Below, in pieces: positions 1 through 8,506 of a DNA stretch of 64,000 nucleotides. This stretch comes from Casimicrobiaceae bacterium (GTDB taxonomy: Bacteria; Pseudomonadota; Gammaproteobacteria; Burkholderiales; Casimicrobiaceae), in the NCBI GenBank assembly GCA_026646885.1, contig JAPKHK010000006.1:124001-188000 (forward strand). Direction: 5' to 3'. The stretch's first letter is position 1. The number at the start of each line of letters is the position of its first letter. A program made the translations under genes and the position numbers. The notes below the pieces were generated by a model that saw only the letters and a program-made list of their open reading frames with translations, was not told the origin of the DNA and did not search any database.

Positions 1-716
1 AATCGACTTACTTGGAGGCGCTCGACCAGACCAATGCCGACCGCCTCTTCGCGGACGCCGTTGCGGCACTGTTGCGCTGGCAGGCGGCCAGCCGCGAGGG
101 GGTGCTGCCGCCCTATGACGAGGCCTTGCTGCGCCGGGAACTCGCGCTCTTTCCGGAGTGGTATGTCGGCCGTCACCGGCAGCTCACCCTGAGCGAAGCG
201 CAGCGTGCCACTTTGGAGGCGGCTTTTCAGCTCATCGTGGACAATAACCTCGCCCAGCCCAAGGTCTACGTGCATCGCGACTACATGCCGCGCAATTTGC
301 TGTTGAGCGACCCCAATCCCGGGGTGATCGATTTCCAAGACGCGGTTTTCGGCCCCATCAGCTATGACCTCGCCTCGCTCTACAGGGACGCCTTTTGCAG
401 CTGGGAAGAAGAGCGGGTGCTCGATGGGTGCGTGCGCTATTGGGAACAGGCCCGCCGCTTGGGACTGCCGGTGCGGGCGGACTTCGCTGATTTCTACCGC
501 GACGTGGAATGGATGGGGCTGCAGCGCCACCTCAAGGTCCTGGGCATCTTCGCCCGGCTCAAATATCGCGACGGCAAAGCGAGCTACCTCGCTGATACAC
601 CACGATTTGTCGGTTACGTGCGCCACACCGCCGGGCGCTATCGCGAACTGGCACCGCTTCTGCGCCTCTTCGACGAGATCGAGGGCGCGCCGCCGCGTGC
701 CGTCTACAGCTTCTGA
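1..716 (+). CDS. amgK: N-acetylmuramate/N-acetylglucosamine anomeric kinase AmgK (3' part)
   Basis: This is the C-terminal part of a cytoplasmic sugar kinase of the aminoglycoside phosphotransferase fold. The frame is open to the window edge, so the start lies outside. About 237 residues remain of a family usually near 340. The catalytic loop is visible as HRDYMPRN near base 273, followed by the metal-binding DFQD near base 330. AmgK phosphorylates the anomeric carbon of MurNAc or GlcNAc released during wall turnover. The next gene is murU, the uridylyltransferase that uses the product, as in Pseudomonas. That pairing makes the assignment firm. The gap to murU is about 70 bases, so the two are probably one operon. 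Confidence 0.9.
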   Translation, partial: STYLEALDQTNADRLFADAVAALLRWQAASREGVLPPYDEALLRRELALFPEWYVGRHRQLTLSEAQRATLEAAFQLIVDNNLAQPKVYVHRDYMPRNLLLSDPNPGVIDFQDAVFGPISYDLASLYRDAFCSWEEERVLDGCVRYWEQARRLGLPVRADFADFYRDVEWMGLQRHLKVLGIFARLKYRDGKASYLADTPRFVGYVRHTAGRYRELAPLLRLFDEIEGAPPRAVYSF

Positions 717-785
717 GCCGCGCGCATCTGTCCGCATGAAGGCTAACCACATTTGCCCGCGCCAAGCGGCCCGCGCGAGGACACC

Positions 786-1481
786 TTGAGAGCGATGCTA
801 CTGGCGGCCGGGCGCGGCGAGCGTATGCGCCCTCTGACCGACTTCAGCCCCAAGCCGCTACTTTCTGTGGGGGGCAAGGCGCTGCTCGATTGGCACTTGG
901 AGAAGCTCGCTGCCGCGGGGGTGCGCGAGGTGGTGATCAACGTCGCCCATCTCGGCGAAGCGATCGTCGCGCACTGTGCTGAGGGCCATCGCTGGGGACT
1001 GGCGCTGCGTTATTCGCGCGAACCCCGGCCCCTGGAGACCGCCGGCGGCATCGCCACGGCGCTGCCGCTGCTGGGCGAGGGCTGCGTGCCGATCATCAGC
1101 GCCGACGTCTTCTGTGGCTACGACTATGCCGCCCTGGTCGATCAGGCCCGCCGGATCGCTGCGTCGAGCGCGGGGCCGCGGCTGCACCTGGTGATGGTGA
1201 AAAACCCGGACTTCCACGGTGGCGGCGATTTTGCCCTCGAACAAGGGCGCCTCACCCTGGCGGAGGATGAACGCCTCACCTACGCGAGCCTGGGGGTGTA
1301 TGATTTGGCGCTTTTCCGCCCCCTGCCGCGAGGCACGAGGATGAAGCTCACCCCTTTCTACCGCGAATGGGTCGCGCGGGGCCTCGTCTCTGGCGAGCGC
1401 TTCGACGGCACTTGGCACAACTTGGGGACGCCAGAACAACTGGCGGCCCTGAACGCCCAATTCTCTTCACAAAAGAGCTGA
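786..1481 (+). CDS. murU: N-acetylmuramate alpha-1-phosphate uridylyltransferase MurU
   Basis: This 231-residue nucleotidyltransferase makes UDP-MurNAc from MurNAc-1-phosphate and UTP. It completes the salvage route that bypasses de novo MurA/MurB synthesis, the route known to lower fosfomycin sensitivity in pseudomonads. The N-terminus carries the signature LAAGRGERMRPLTD followed by PKPLL, the nucleotide-binding loop of sugar-phosphate nucleotidyltransferases. I chose the TTG start at 786 because it gives MRAMLLAAGRG, the usual family N-terminus, and has an AGG-rich ribosome site five bases upstream. ATG at 795 is the alternative. It follows amgK directly. Confidence 0.93.
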   Translation: MRAMLLAAGRGERMRPLTDFSPKPLLSVGGKALLDWHLEKLAAAGVREVVINVAHLGEAIVAHCAEGHRWGLALRYSREPRPLETAGGIATALPLLGEGCVPIISADVFCGYDYAALVDQARRIAASSAGPRLHLVMVKNPDFHGGGDFALEQGRLTLAEDERLTYASLGVYDLALFRPLPRGTRMKLTPFYREWVARGLVSGERFDGTWHNLGTPEQLAALNAQFSSQKS

Positions 1482-1492
1482 GAGCCCGAGAC

Positions 1493-3520
1493 ATGGACAA
1501 CCCCTTGCTGGATTTCCGCGGCTTGCCGCATTTCGACCGATTCACCGTTGCTTGCGTCACCCCCGCGATCGAAGCGCTCATTGCGGAAAACCGTGCCGTG
1601 ATCGCGCAAGTTGCGGCCGACACCGCCGCCCCGACCTGGGAGAACTTCGTGGCGCCCTTGGAAAACGCGGCCGAGAAGCTCGACCGGGCTTGGAGTCAAG
1701 TGGCGCACCTCAACGCTGTGCGCAATTCGCCGGAATTGCGAGAGGTGTACAACGCGCTTTTGCCCAAGCTCACCGAGTTTCACTCCGAGGTGGCGCAAAA
1801 CGAAAGGCTCTACCTGCGCTTCAAGACCTTGGTCGGTTCCGCGGCCTACGCTCGCCTCAGCGGCACTCAGCAGCGTATCGTTGACAATGAACTGCGCGAC
1901 TTCAAGCTCGGCGGCGCCGAACTCGACGCCGCCGCCAAGCTGCGCTTCAAGGCGGTGCAAGAAGAACTGGCGAGCCTTGCGGCCAACTTCGAGCAGAATG
2001 TGCTCGACACTACCGACGCCTACGGCCTGGTGATCGAAGACCCGGCGCGGCTCGCCGGCCTGCCCCAGGATCAGATCGAAGCTGCCCGGGCCGAAGCCGA
2101 GCGAGCTGGCGTCGCCGGTTGGCGCTTTACCCTGCACGCGCCCTCGTATCTACCGGTGCTGCAATATGCCGAGGATCGCGACTTGCGTGCCACCTTGTAT
2201 CGCGCCTATGTCACTCGAGCTTCCGAGTTCGGTTTACCCGAACGCGACAACACGCAGATCTTGCGGCGCATTCTCGCCCTGCGCCTCGAAGAAGCCAAGC
2301 TCTTGGGCTACCGCCATTATGCAGAGGTGTCGCTGGTGCCGAAGATGGCGCAAACGCCCGAGGACGTGCTGGTCTTCTTGCGCGAACTGGCCAGCAAGGC
2401 GCGCCCTTACGCCGAGCGCGATTTGGCCGAACTCAAAGACTACGCCCGCGGCGTGGGCCTCACGGAGGTCGCGGCCTGGGATCTCGCTTTCCTGAGCGAA
2501 AAACTGCGCCTCGCTCGCTACGATTTCTCCGATCAGGAAGTGAAGCAGTACTTTCCGGAAAACCAAGTATTGGCAGGTCTTTTCAAGGTGGTGGAGAGCA
2601 TTTACGGTCTGCACATTCGCGAAACCAAGGCGCCGGTTTGGCACGATACCGTGCGCTTCTTTGAAATCACCGAACAAGGCCGCCCGGTGGGGCAGTTCTA
2701 TTTCGACCTCTACGCCCGCCCCAACAAGCGCGGCGGCGCCTGGATGGACGACGCCATCAACCGGCGCGCCGTGAGCGAAGGCACGCAGCGGCCGGTGACC
2801 TACCTCACCTGCAATTTCTCTGCCCCCGTGGGCGGTAGGCCAGCCCTCTTCACCCACGACGAAGTGCTCACGCTCTTTCACGAATTCGGCCACGGCCTGC
2901 ACCAGCTTCTCACCGAGATCGACCACTTGGGCGCCTCGGGCTTGGCCAACGTCGAATGGGACGCCGTGGAATTACCCAGCCAGTTCATGGAAAACTTCTG
3001 CTGGGAGTGGGAGGTGTTGAAGCACATGACCGCCCACGTCGATACGGGCGCGCCGCTGCCGCGCGCGCTCTTCGAGAAGATGATCGCCGCCAAGAACTTC
3101 CAGAGCGGCTTGCAGATGCTGCGCCAGCTGGAGTTCTCGCTCTTCGATTTCGTCATCCATAGCGACTACGACCCGGCCGGTCCGGTGACCCCGCTGCAGG
3201 TGCTGGAATCGGTGCGCCGCGAGGTGGCCGTCGTGTTTCCGCCGGAATTCAACCGCTTTCCGAATGCGTTCACGCATATTTTCGCTAGCGGCTACGCTGC
3301 GGGCTACTACAGCTACAAGTGGGCGGAGGTGCTCTCCGCGGACGCCTACAGCCTGTTCGAAGAGCTGGGTGTGCTATCGCCGGAGGCGGGGCGGCGCTTT
3401 CGTCAGGAGGTGCTGGCTAGAGGGGGCAGCCGCCCGGCGCTGGAGTCTTTTGTCGCTTTTCGCGGACGGCCCCCCCGCATCGATGCTTTGTTGCGGCATA
3501 ATGGTATGACTTCGGCATGA
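1493..3520 (+). CDS. prlC: Oligopeptidase A, M3 metallopeptidase
   Basis: This 675-residue cytoplasmic zinc peptidase belongs to family M3A and cleaves short peptides, including degraded signal peptides. The zinc motif HEFGH is at residues 463-467, and its length matches E. coli PrlC (about 680). The N-terminal sequence MDNPLLDFRGLP is typical. The start at 1493 is preferred because the upstream extension of the frame runs into murU and is not family-like. It begins 11 bases after murU, so it may be transcribed with the salvage genes. Nothing looks unusual in the catalytic region. Confidence 0.96.
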   Translation: MDNPLLDFRGLPHFDRFTVACVTPAIEALIAENRAVIAQVAADTAAPTWENFVAPLENAAEKLDRAWSQVAHLNAVRNSPELREVYNALLPKLTEFHSEVAQNERLYLRFKTLVGSAAYARLSGTQQRIVDNELRDFKLGGAELDAAAKLRFKAVQEELASLAANFEQNVLDTTDAYGLVIEDPARLAGLPQDQIEAARAEAERAGVAGWRFTLHAPSYLPVLQYAEDRDLRATLYRAYVTRASEFGLPERDNTQILRRILALRLEEAKLLGYRHYAEVSLVPKMAQTPEDVLVFLRELASKARPYAERDLAELKDYARGVGLTEVAAWDLAFLSEKLRLARYDFSDQEVKQYFPENQVLAGLFKVVESIYGLHIRETKAPVWHDTVRFFEITEQGRPVGQFYFDLYARPNKRGGAWMDDAINRRAVSEGTQRPVTYLTCNFSAPVGGRPALFTHDEVLTLFHEFGHGLHQLLTEIDHLGASGLANVEWDAVELPSQFMENFCWEWEVLKHMTAHVDTGAPLPRALFEKMIAAKNFQSGLQMLRQLEFSLFDFVIHSDYDPAGPVTPLQVLESVRREVAVVFPPEFNRFPNAFTHIFASGYAAGYYSYKWAEVLSADAYSLFEELGVLSPEAGRRFRQEVLARGGSRPALESFVAFRGRPPRIDALLRHNGMTSA

Positions 3521-3582
3521 TGCTGAGCGGCCGGCGCGGCGGGCGCCCGCCGCGCTTACATCCCCAGCCTCAAGGAGACGAC

Positions 3583-4176
3583 ATGCTTGATCGCCAAACG
3601 CTGCTGCAGGCCCTGACTCTGGGCCTGGTGCTTGTCGCTGCGCCGGTTCTGGCGCAGCAAATGTACCGCTGGACCGACGCCGAGGGTCGCGTGCACTACT
3701 CCGACCAGCCCCCGCCCAAGGAGGCCAAGAACGTCCAGACCAAGAACCTGGGCTCGAATGTGGTCGAAACCGATGCCATGCCCTATGCCGTGCAAGTGGC
3801 GCGGCGGCGCAACCCGGTGACGCTGTACGCCTTCGAATGCGGTGATGTCTGTAGCCAGGCCAAGAGCCTGCTGCGTGGGCGCGGCGTGCCTTTCAGCGAA
3901 ATCGACCCTCGCCAACCCGCCAATGCCGAAAAGCTCAAGGCGCTGACCGGCAGCACCGACGTGCCCGTGCTTAAAGTCGGGGACAGCGTAGTCAACGGCT
4001 TCGAAGCCGGACGCTGGCAAACCGCGCTCGACAATGCCGGCTACCCGGCGACCGTCTCGTCACGCCAGGCCGCAGCCGCCGGGCGCGCCAGCGAACAGGC
4101 CGCGGCGCCGGCGCCGGGGGGGGAGGTCAAGGTCGAAGGCGGCGAACCCAAGAAAGTGCCCGGGGTCGCATACTGA
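3583..4176 (+). CDS. Secreted DUF4124 plus glutaredoxin-like protein
   Basis: The 197-residue product starts with a signal peptide ending near VLAQQ at residue 27. A DUF4124 domain follows ([18 protein letters not shown]) and then a glutaredoxin-like domain with CGDVC near residues 86-90. The tail is rich in Ala, Gly and Pro and looks disordered. The spacing of the cysteines is CxxxC, which is common in this DUF4124-glutaredoxin group rather than the CxxC of classic glutaredoxins. A strong AAGGAG site six bases before ATG 3583 decides the start. A periplasmic thiol role is plausible but unproven. It sits 62 bases after prlC. Confidence 0.82.
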   Translation: MLDRQTLLQALTLGLVLVAAPVLAQQMYRWTDAEGRVHYSDQPPPKEAKNVQTKNLGSNVVETDAMPYAVQVARRRNPVTLYAFECGDVCSQAKSLLRGRGVPFSEIDPRQPANAEKLKALTGSTDVPVLKVGDSVVNGFEAGRWQTALDNAGYPATVSSRQAAAAGRASEQAAAPAPGGEVKVEGGEPKKVPGVAY

Positions 4177-4189
4177 ATCGGTGGCGGCG

Positions 4190-4999
4190 ATGAAGCTCGC
4201 CACCTGGAACGTCAATTCCCTCAAGATTCGCCTGCCGCAGCTTCTCGATTGGCTGGCTGCGCAGCGGCCCGACGCGGTATGTCTGCAAGAAACGAAAACC
4301 GAAGACCCGAACTTCCCCACCGGGGAAATCCAAGCAGCAGGCTACAACGTCGCTTATAGCGGGCAAAGAACCTACAACGGAGTGGCTGTCCTCAGCCGCG
4401 TTGCCGCCGCCGACATTCAAAGGGGCATCCCCGGTTTCGCCGACGAGCAAAAGCGCGTCCTTGCCGCCACGGTGGGTGACATCCGACTCGTGTGCACTTA
4501 CGCGCCCAATGGCCAGGCGGTGGATTCCGACAAATACCGCTACAAGCTCGATTGGTATCGGGCTCTTGCCGCCTGGCTGCGCGAGGAACTCCAGCGCCAC
4601 CCGCGCCTCGCCGTGATGGGGGACTTCAACGTCGCGCCCGAAGACCGCGACGTCTGCGACCCCCAAGCCTGGGCCGGGCAGGTATTGGTGAGTGACCACG
4701 AGCGCGCCGCCTTTCGTGCCTTGCTCGACCTTGGCCTCAGAGACGCCTTCCGGCTCTTCGAGCAAGCGCCCAAGCTCTATAGCTGGTGGGACTACCGCCG
4801 GCTCGCCTTCCAAAAAAACCAGGGTCTGCGCATCGACCACATTCTAGTCAGCGAAGCGCTCGCCTCAGAGAGCAAGGCTTGCTTTATCGACAAAGCTGCG
4901 CGCAAACGCGAGCGGCCCTCGGACCATGCGCCGGTGGTGTGGGAGGGAGGTGGCTGGAACCCACCGGCAACACCTTCGACGTCGCTCCTGTCACCGTAA
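4190..4999 (+). CDS. xthA: Exodeoxyribonuclease III
   Basis: This 269-residue enzyme of the exonuclease-endonuclease-phosphatase family is the AP endonuclease and 3'-5' exonuclease of base excision repair. Visible family motifs are the N-terminal [18 protein letters not shown] with the metal-binding glutamate, [12 protein letters not shown], the WWDYR segment and the C-terminal catalytic SDHAPV. Length matches E. coli XthA (268). ATG 4190 gives the standard N-terminus; a GTG nine bases upstream is also in frame. The gene starts 13 bases after the DUF4124 gene. Confidence 0.96.
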   Translation: MKLATWNVNSLKIRLPQLLDWLAAQRPDAVCLQETKTEDPNFPTGEIQAAGYNVAYSGQRTYNGVAVLSRVAAADIQRGIPGFADEQKRVLAATVGDIRLVCTYAPNGQAVDSDKYRYKLDWYRALAAWLREELQRHPRLAVMGDFNVAPEDRDVCDPQAWAGQVLVSDHERAAFRALLDLGLRDAFRLFEQAPKLYSWWDYRRLAFQKNQGLRIDHILVSEALASESKACFIDKAARKRERPSDHAPVVWEGGGWNPPATPSTSLLSP

Positions 5000-5071
5000 C
5001 GTTATTGTGCGCTTCCGGTACCCCAGCGCGCGACGCGGCTTGATTGACCAGCCCGCCGTCGCGGCCCACTT

Positions 5072-5980
5072 TCAGGTCTTGCCAAAATATTCCCGCCACT
5101 GCGCCGCGCCGGCAAAGGCGGGACGCTCGGCGAGGCGCAGGGCGGCGATGGCGTTCGCGCAGAATAGCTTGGGCAGGACCTCCCCGGTCCAGGGCAAATT
5201 GCGGAAGCGCTCGACCTGTTCGCCCAGGGCGTTGAGCGGGTAGGCGCTGGCGAACACGAAGCGGGAAGCGAAGCCCAAGGCGTTGTAGTTGATCGCTTGC
5301 AGCCAATCGGCGTAGCCCAGGTGGTAGAGGTAGGAGTCGGGGGCGAGCCATACGTTGTCATAGCGGCAGGCCATGACGATGGCTTCGCGCACGTAGGGGT
5401 AGCAGCCGTGACCGCAGATGATGTTGAGGCCCGGGAAATCGCCGGCCACCCTTTCGATGTACTTGGGGTTGGCATAGTCCAGCAGCTTGCCCCCCAATAG
5501 GCCGGAAGTCTGGGGAATGATGGTCACATGGCGCTGTGCGCAGAATTCATAAAGCGGATAGAGCTGCGGGTCGTCGAGGTTACATCCGGGAGCCCGCCCG
5601 GGCTCGATGAATACCGCAAAGATCCCCAGCTCGTCCACGCAGCGCCGCAGCTCCTGGAGGGCATCATGCATCTGATTGCTGACGTCGATTCCGGCCACGG
5701 CGATGAAGCGGCCTGGGTAGGCGGTCTGCACCGCAGCCAAGGCATCGTTGGACGCGGTGCGGGGCGGTAGATCGAAACGACCGAACCGGGCGCCGGGATT
5801 GCAGCCCGAAACCGAAACCGCGGTAGTCACACCTGCAGCATCCAGTTCGGCAAAAAACGCGGCTAGGGAATTGTCCGTAAGGGCGGGCACGCGGGCGAGC
5901 TTGCCAGCATGAGCAACACGGTCGTAGAAGTAGGCTCCTTCTTCCCCGGTAGTGAGCCGGCAACGGCAATCGATTATCAT
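5072..5980 (-). CDS. Amidohydrolase_2 family protein with DxRxR in place of HxH
   Basis: This 302-residue TIM-barrel protein resembles the amidohydrolase_2 (PF04909) group, related to aminocarboxymuconate-semialdehyde decarboxylase and resorcylate decarboxylases. The first strand reads MIIDCRCRLTTGE, so the usual metal-binding DxHxH is DxRxR; this occurs in a known subgroup. Later elements are kept: IIPQTSG, a histidine in CGHGCYP, and ASAYPLN where the usual catalytic Asp region lies. ATG 5980 has a GAAGG site upstream; the longer upstream frame lacks family features. It is divergent from the ATP-grasp gene and convergent with xthA. The substrate is unknown. Confidence 0.75.
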   Translation of the reverse strand: MIIDCRCRLTTGEEGAYFYDRVAHAGKLARVPALTDNSLAAFFAELDAAGVTTAVSVSGCNPGARFGRFDLPPRTASNDALAAVQTAYPGRFIAVAGIDVSNQMHDALQELRRCVDELGIFAVFIEPGRAPGCNLDDPQLYPLYEFCAQRHVTIIPQTSGLLGGKLLDYANPKYIERVAGDFPGLNIICGHGCYPYVREAIVMACRYDNVWLAPDSYLYHLGYADWLQAINYNALGFASRFVFASAYPLNALGEQVERFRNLPWTGEVLPKLFCANAIAALRLAERPAFAGAAQWREYFGKT

Positions 5981-6120
5981 GGCGCCTTCACAGAAGTTTT
6001 TGTTGCTAGCTATTCTATGCCGAGCAGGGAGGGGACCGTGCCTGCAATTTGGCCCGCGGGAACGAAATACGTCGGCTCGGCGCTTTGGGCAAGCTTCGCG
6101 GGCGCGCTCGGAGCACCAGG

Positions 6121-7239
6121 GTGAAGCGCCCGGGCGTGTTGTTGCTCTCCGGGGGCGGCCACACCGGCGCCAACATCCTGGCGGCGCTGGGTGACCGCCG
6201 GAGCGGCTTGCGGCTCGTAGCCATGAGCGACGTCGCCGATGAACCGGCACTTCTGCGCTTCGACGCGGCCTACCTTGCGCCCCGGCTCGCCGAACAGGCC
6301 GAACGCTTCGAAGAGCGTGTGCTGGACATTCTTGAGCGGGAGCGCATCGATGTCGTCATTCCCTGCCGCGATGAAGATGCTTGGTGGTTGGCCGGATTCG
6401 CCGCGCGCCACCCGGCGCTGGCGCCGCGCCTGTTATGCGGGAGCGTAGCGGCGGCCGAAGTCGCCCTGGACAAGTGGCTCGCGCACGAATTCTGCCGGCG
6501 CGAGGGCTTACCCTATGCCCCCTCGTTTCCCACCGGTGAAGCGGTCGGGGGGGAGGCTTTTTTTGCACGGGCAGGACTGCCCTTGGTATTCAAGCCGCGG
6601 CGCGGCGCCAACGCCGCCGGCATTCGCCTGCTGGTTACCCTGGCGCAGGCGCGCGCCGCTCTGCAGGAACCGGACGGTGTCTTGCAACAATACTTGGGCG
6701 ATGGGCAGGCGGTGACGGTCTTTCTCGACAGCCTCGGGAGCAGCGGGGTGCCCTTGGAGCATTCCTTCATGGGCGACAAGCGCTCTATCCAAGTGATGAT
6801 CGGCCCGCGTGGCGAAGTTGCCAATGTTGCCTGCACCCGCAACCTCATGAGCGGGCGTATTTCGCGCCGCATCAGCATCGACCCCGATCCGGCCGCCCGG
6901 GCCATTGGTCTGGACTGTGCAACGGCCTTCGCCCGGCTTGGCTGGCGCGGGCCGCTCAACATTCAGTGCCAGCCCGCCGCCGATGGCCAGCTGCTCATCC
7001 ACGAATTCAACGCGCGCTTCACCGGCGCCACTGCGGCGCGTCGTCTGCTGGGGATCGACGAGGTCGCGCTGGCACTGCGGCTTTTCATCGGCGCGGTGCT
7101 GCCGCCAAGCAATGAGCCCGCTGCGGTGCCGCAAACGGCGCTAGAGAGTCTCTCTGCGCGAGCGGGGGATCCTTGTGCCCTGGCCATCCTTGATGCCGAG
7201 GGAGTGTGGCGGGCGCCTGGCCCAGAGGCGCCATGCTGA
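6121..7239 (+). CDS. ATP-grasp ligase, carbamoyl-phosphate-synthase-like
   Basis: The 372-residue protein has a Rossmann-like N-terminal domain (VLLLSGGGHTGANIL) and an ATP-grasp core. The core shows PLVFKPRRGANAAGI, the phosphate-binding lysine strand, and LLIHEFNARFTG, the metal-binding Glu/Asn strand. It resembles the PylC/CPS-like ligases that sit in surface-glycan loci. The GTG at 6121 is chosen because the upstream residues are not conserved in appearance. Its stop overlaps the start of the glycosyltransferase by seven bases, so the two are probably translated together. The amino or acyl group it would ligate cannot be told from sequence. Confidence 0.72.
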   Translation: MKRPGVLLLSGGGHTGANILAALGDRRSGLRLVAMSDVADEPALLRFDAAYLAPRLAEQAERFEERVLDILERERIDVVIPCRDEDAWWLAGFAARHPALAPRLLCGSVAAAEVALDKWLAHEFCRREGLPYAPSFPTGEAVGGEAFFARAGLPLVFKPRRGANAAGIRLLVTLAQARAALQEPDGVLQQYLGDGQAVTVFLDSLGSSGVPLEHSFMGDKRSIQVMIGPRGEVANVACTRNLMSGRISRRISIDPDPAARAIGLDCATAFARLGWRGPLNIQCQPAADGQLLIHEFNARFTGATAARRLLGIDEVALALRLFIGAVLPPSNEPAAVPQTALESLSARAGDPCALAILDAEGVWRAPGPEAPC

Positions 7240-8495
7240 CCCTGCGCGTAATTTCCTCTGGCAGCGCAGCGGCGCAGAGCGAAATTGCCTGGATTCCGCC
7301 AGCGCCTTTGGCCCTTCCCGACCGCTCGGCGTCGGTCATCACGATCGATGCGCAGGCAGCAGCTCTGACGCGGCGCGATCAAGTGCTGCTGCTCTGGGAA
7401 TGCCGCCGTGCCCTGCGACCGGGCGGCACGCTGCACTGCACGGGCCGAGAAGCCGACAGCGCGTTGGCGAGCCTCGCACCCTGGGCGGAGCTGGTCGGCC
7501 TGGTGGAGTTGCCGGCGGGTGGCACGGTGCACGGCTGGAGTAAGCGTGCACCCCCCCAGGGCAAGCGACCGTTAGTGTCGATCCTCATTCCCACGGCGAA
7601 CCCGCGCTATTTTCTGCAATGCTTGGATAGCGCCCTGGCGCAGAGCTATCCGAACATCGAAATCGTGGTCTGCGACGATTGCGATAGCGACGACATCGCA
7701 CGCCTCGCCGCCAGCCGCGCCGGCCGCCGCGGGCTGCAGTATCACAAGAACACCCCGCGTTTACACGCCCGCAAGAATTACGCACGTTTGCTTGAGCTAG
7801 CCCAGGGCGAGTACATCAAGTACCTCAACGACGACGATCTCTTGGCGCCGCAGTGCGTGGCCAGCATGGTCGACGCCTTCGAGCGCATTCCCGATGTGAC
7901 GCTGGTCACCTCGCATCGCTGGCGTATCGACGAGCGCTCCCAGGTCATTGCCGATATGCCGGCGACGCTCCCGGTGGTTGGCCGGGATTCCGTGATCGAA
8001 GGGCTGAGCCTGGCCAACGCGGTGATCATGCATGGCCTCAATTTCATCGGCGAACCCAGCACCATGATGTTCCGCCGCAGCGATTTCGCGCCGCGGCCGC
8101 GGCTCGACGGTGAGCGTCCATTCCACTTCAACGGTGAAGAAGTGACCGGGGCAATCGATTACGCCATGTTCTCGCGGATGCTGGTGCAAGGAAACGCAGT
8201 GTTCTTGAAGAAACGGCTCAGTTCCTTTCGCAAGCACGGCGAGCAGGCCCAGGCGAGGCCCGAAGTGGTGGGTCGCTCGGTCGATGGCATCCGCGGCTTG
8301 CAGCGCATGTGGATCGAGCTGGGGCTCTTTCGACGCTTTCCGCCGCACGTGCTGAACTGCCAGCCGCTTTCACGCAGCGAAGCCCAGGCCTCATTGTGGC
8401 AGCCCGAGGTCGCGCGCAGCTTGCCCGCGCCGCCGCTGCCGGTCGATGAAGCCATCCGGCAATGGCGCGCGACCGCCAAGCATCCGTTCGAGTGA
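7233..8495 (+). CDS. Family 2 glycosyltransferase with methyltransferase-like N-terminus
   Basis: This 420-residue protein is bipartite. Residues 1-105 look like a shortened SAM-methyltransferase tail (RRALRPGGTLH, as in motifs after the GxGxG loop), but no glycine-rich SAM loop is present. From about residue 110 a GT-A family 2 glycosyltransferase follows: VSILIPT, VVCDDCDSDD and the NDDDLL metal-binding motif. Cytosolic transfer of a sugar to a lipid carrier or protein is the normal role. ATG 7233 overlaps the stop of the ATP-grasp gene. The end is convergent with the glutamate dehydrogenase, 11 bases apart. Confidence 0.77.
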   Translation: MLTLRVISSGSAAAQSEIAWIPPAPLALPDRSASVITIDAQAAALTRRDQVLLLWECRRALRPGGTLHCTGREADSALASLAPWAELVGLVELPAGGTVHGWSKRAPPQGKRPLVSILIPTANPRYFLQCLDSALAQSYPNIEIVVCDDCDSDDIARLAASRAGRRGLQYHKNTPRLHARKNYARLLELAQGEYIKYLNDDDLLAPQCVASMVDAFERIPDVTLVTSHRWRIDERSQVIADMPATLPVVGRDSVIEGLSLANAVIMHGLNFIGEPSTMMFRRSDFAPRPRLDGERPFHFNGEEVTGAIDYAMFSRMLVQGNAVFLKKRLSSFRKHGEQAQARPEVVGRSVDGIRGLQRMWIELGLFRRFPPHVLNCQPLSRSEAQASLWQPEVARSLPAPPLPVDEAIRQWRATAKHPFE

Positions 8496-8506
8496 GGGCG
8501 GGCCCC

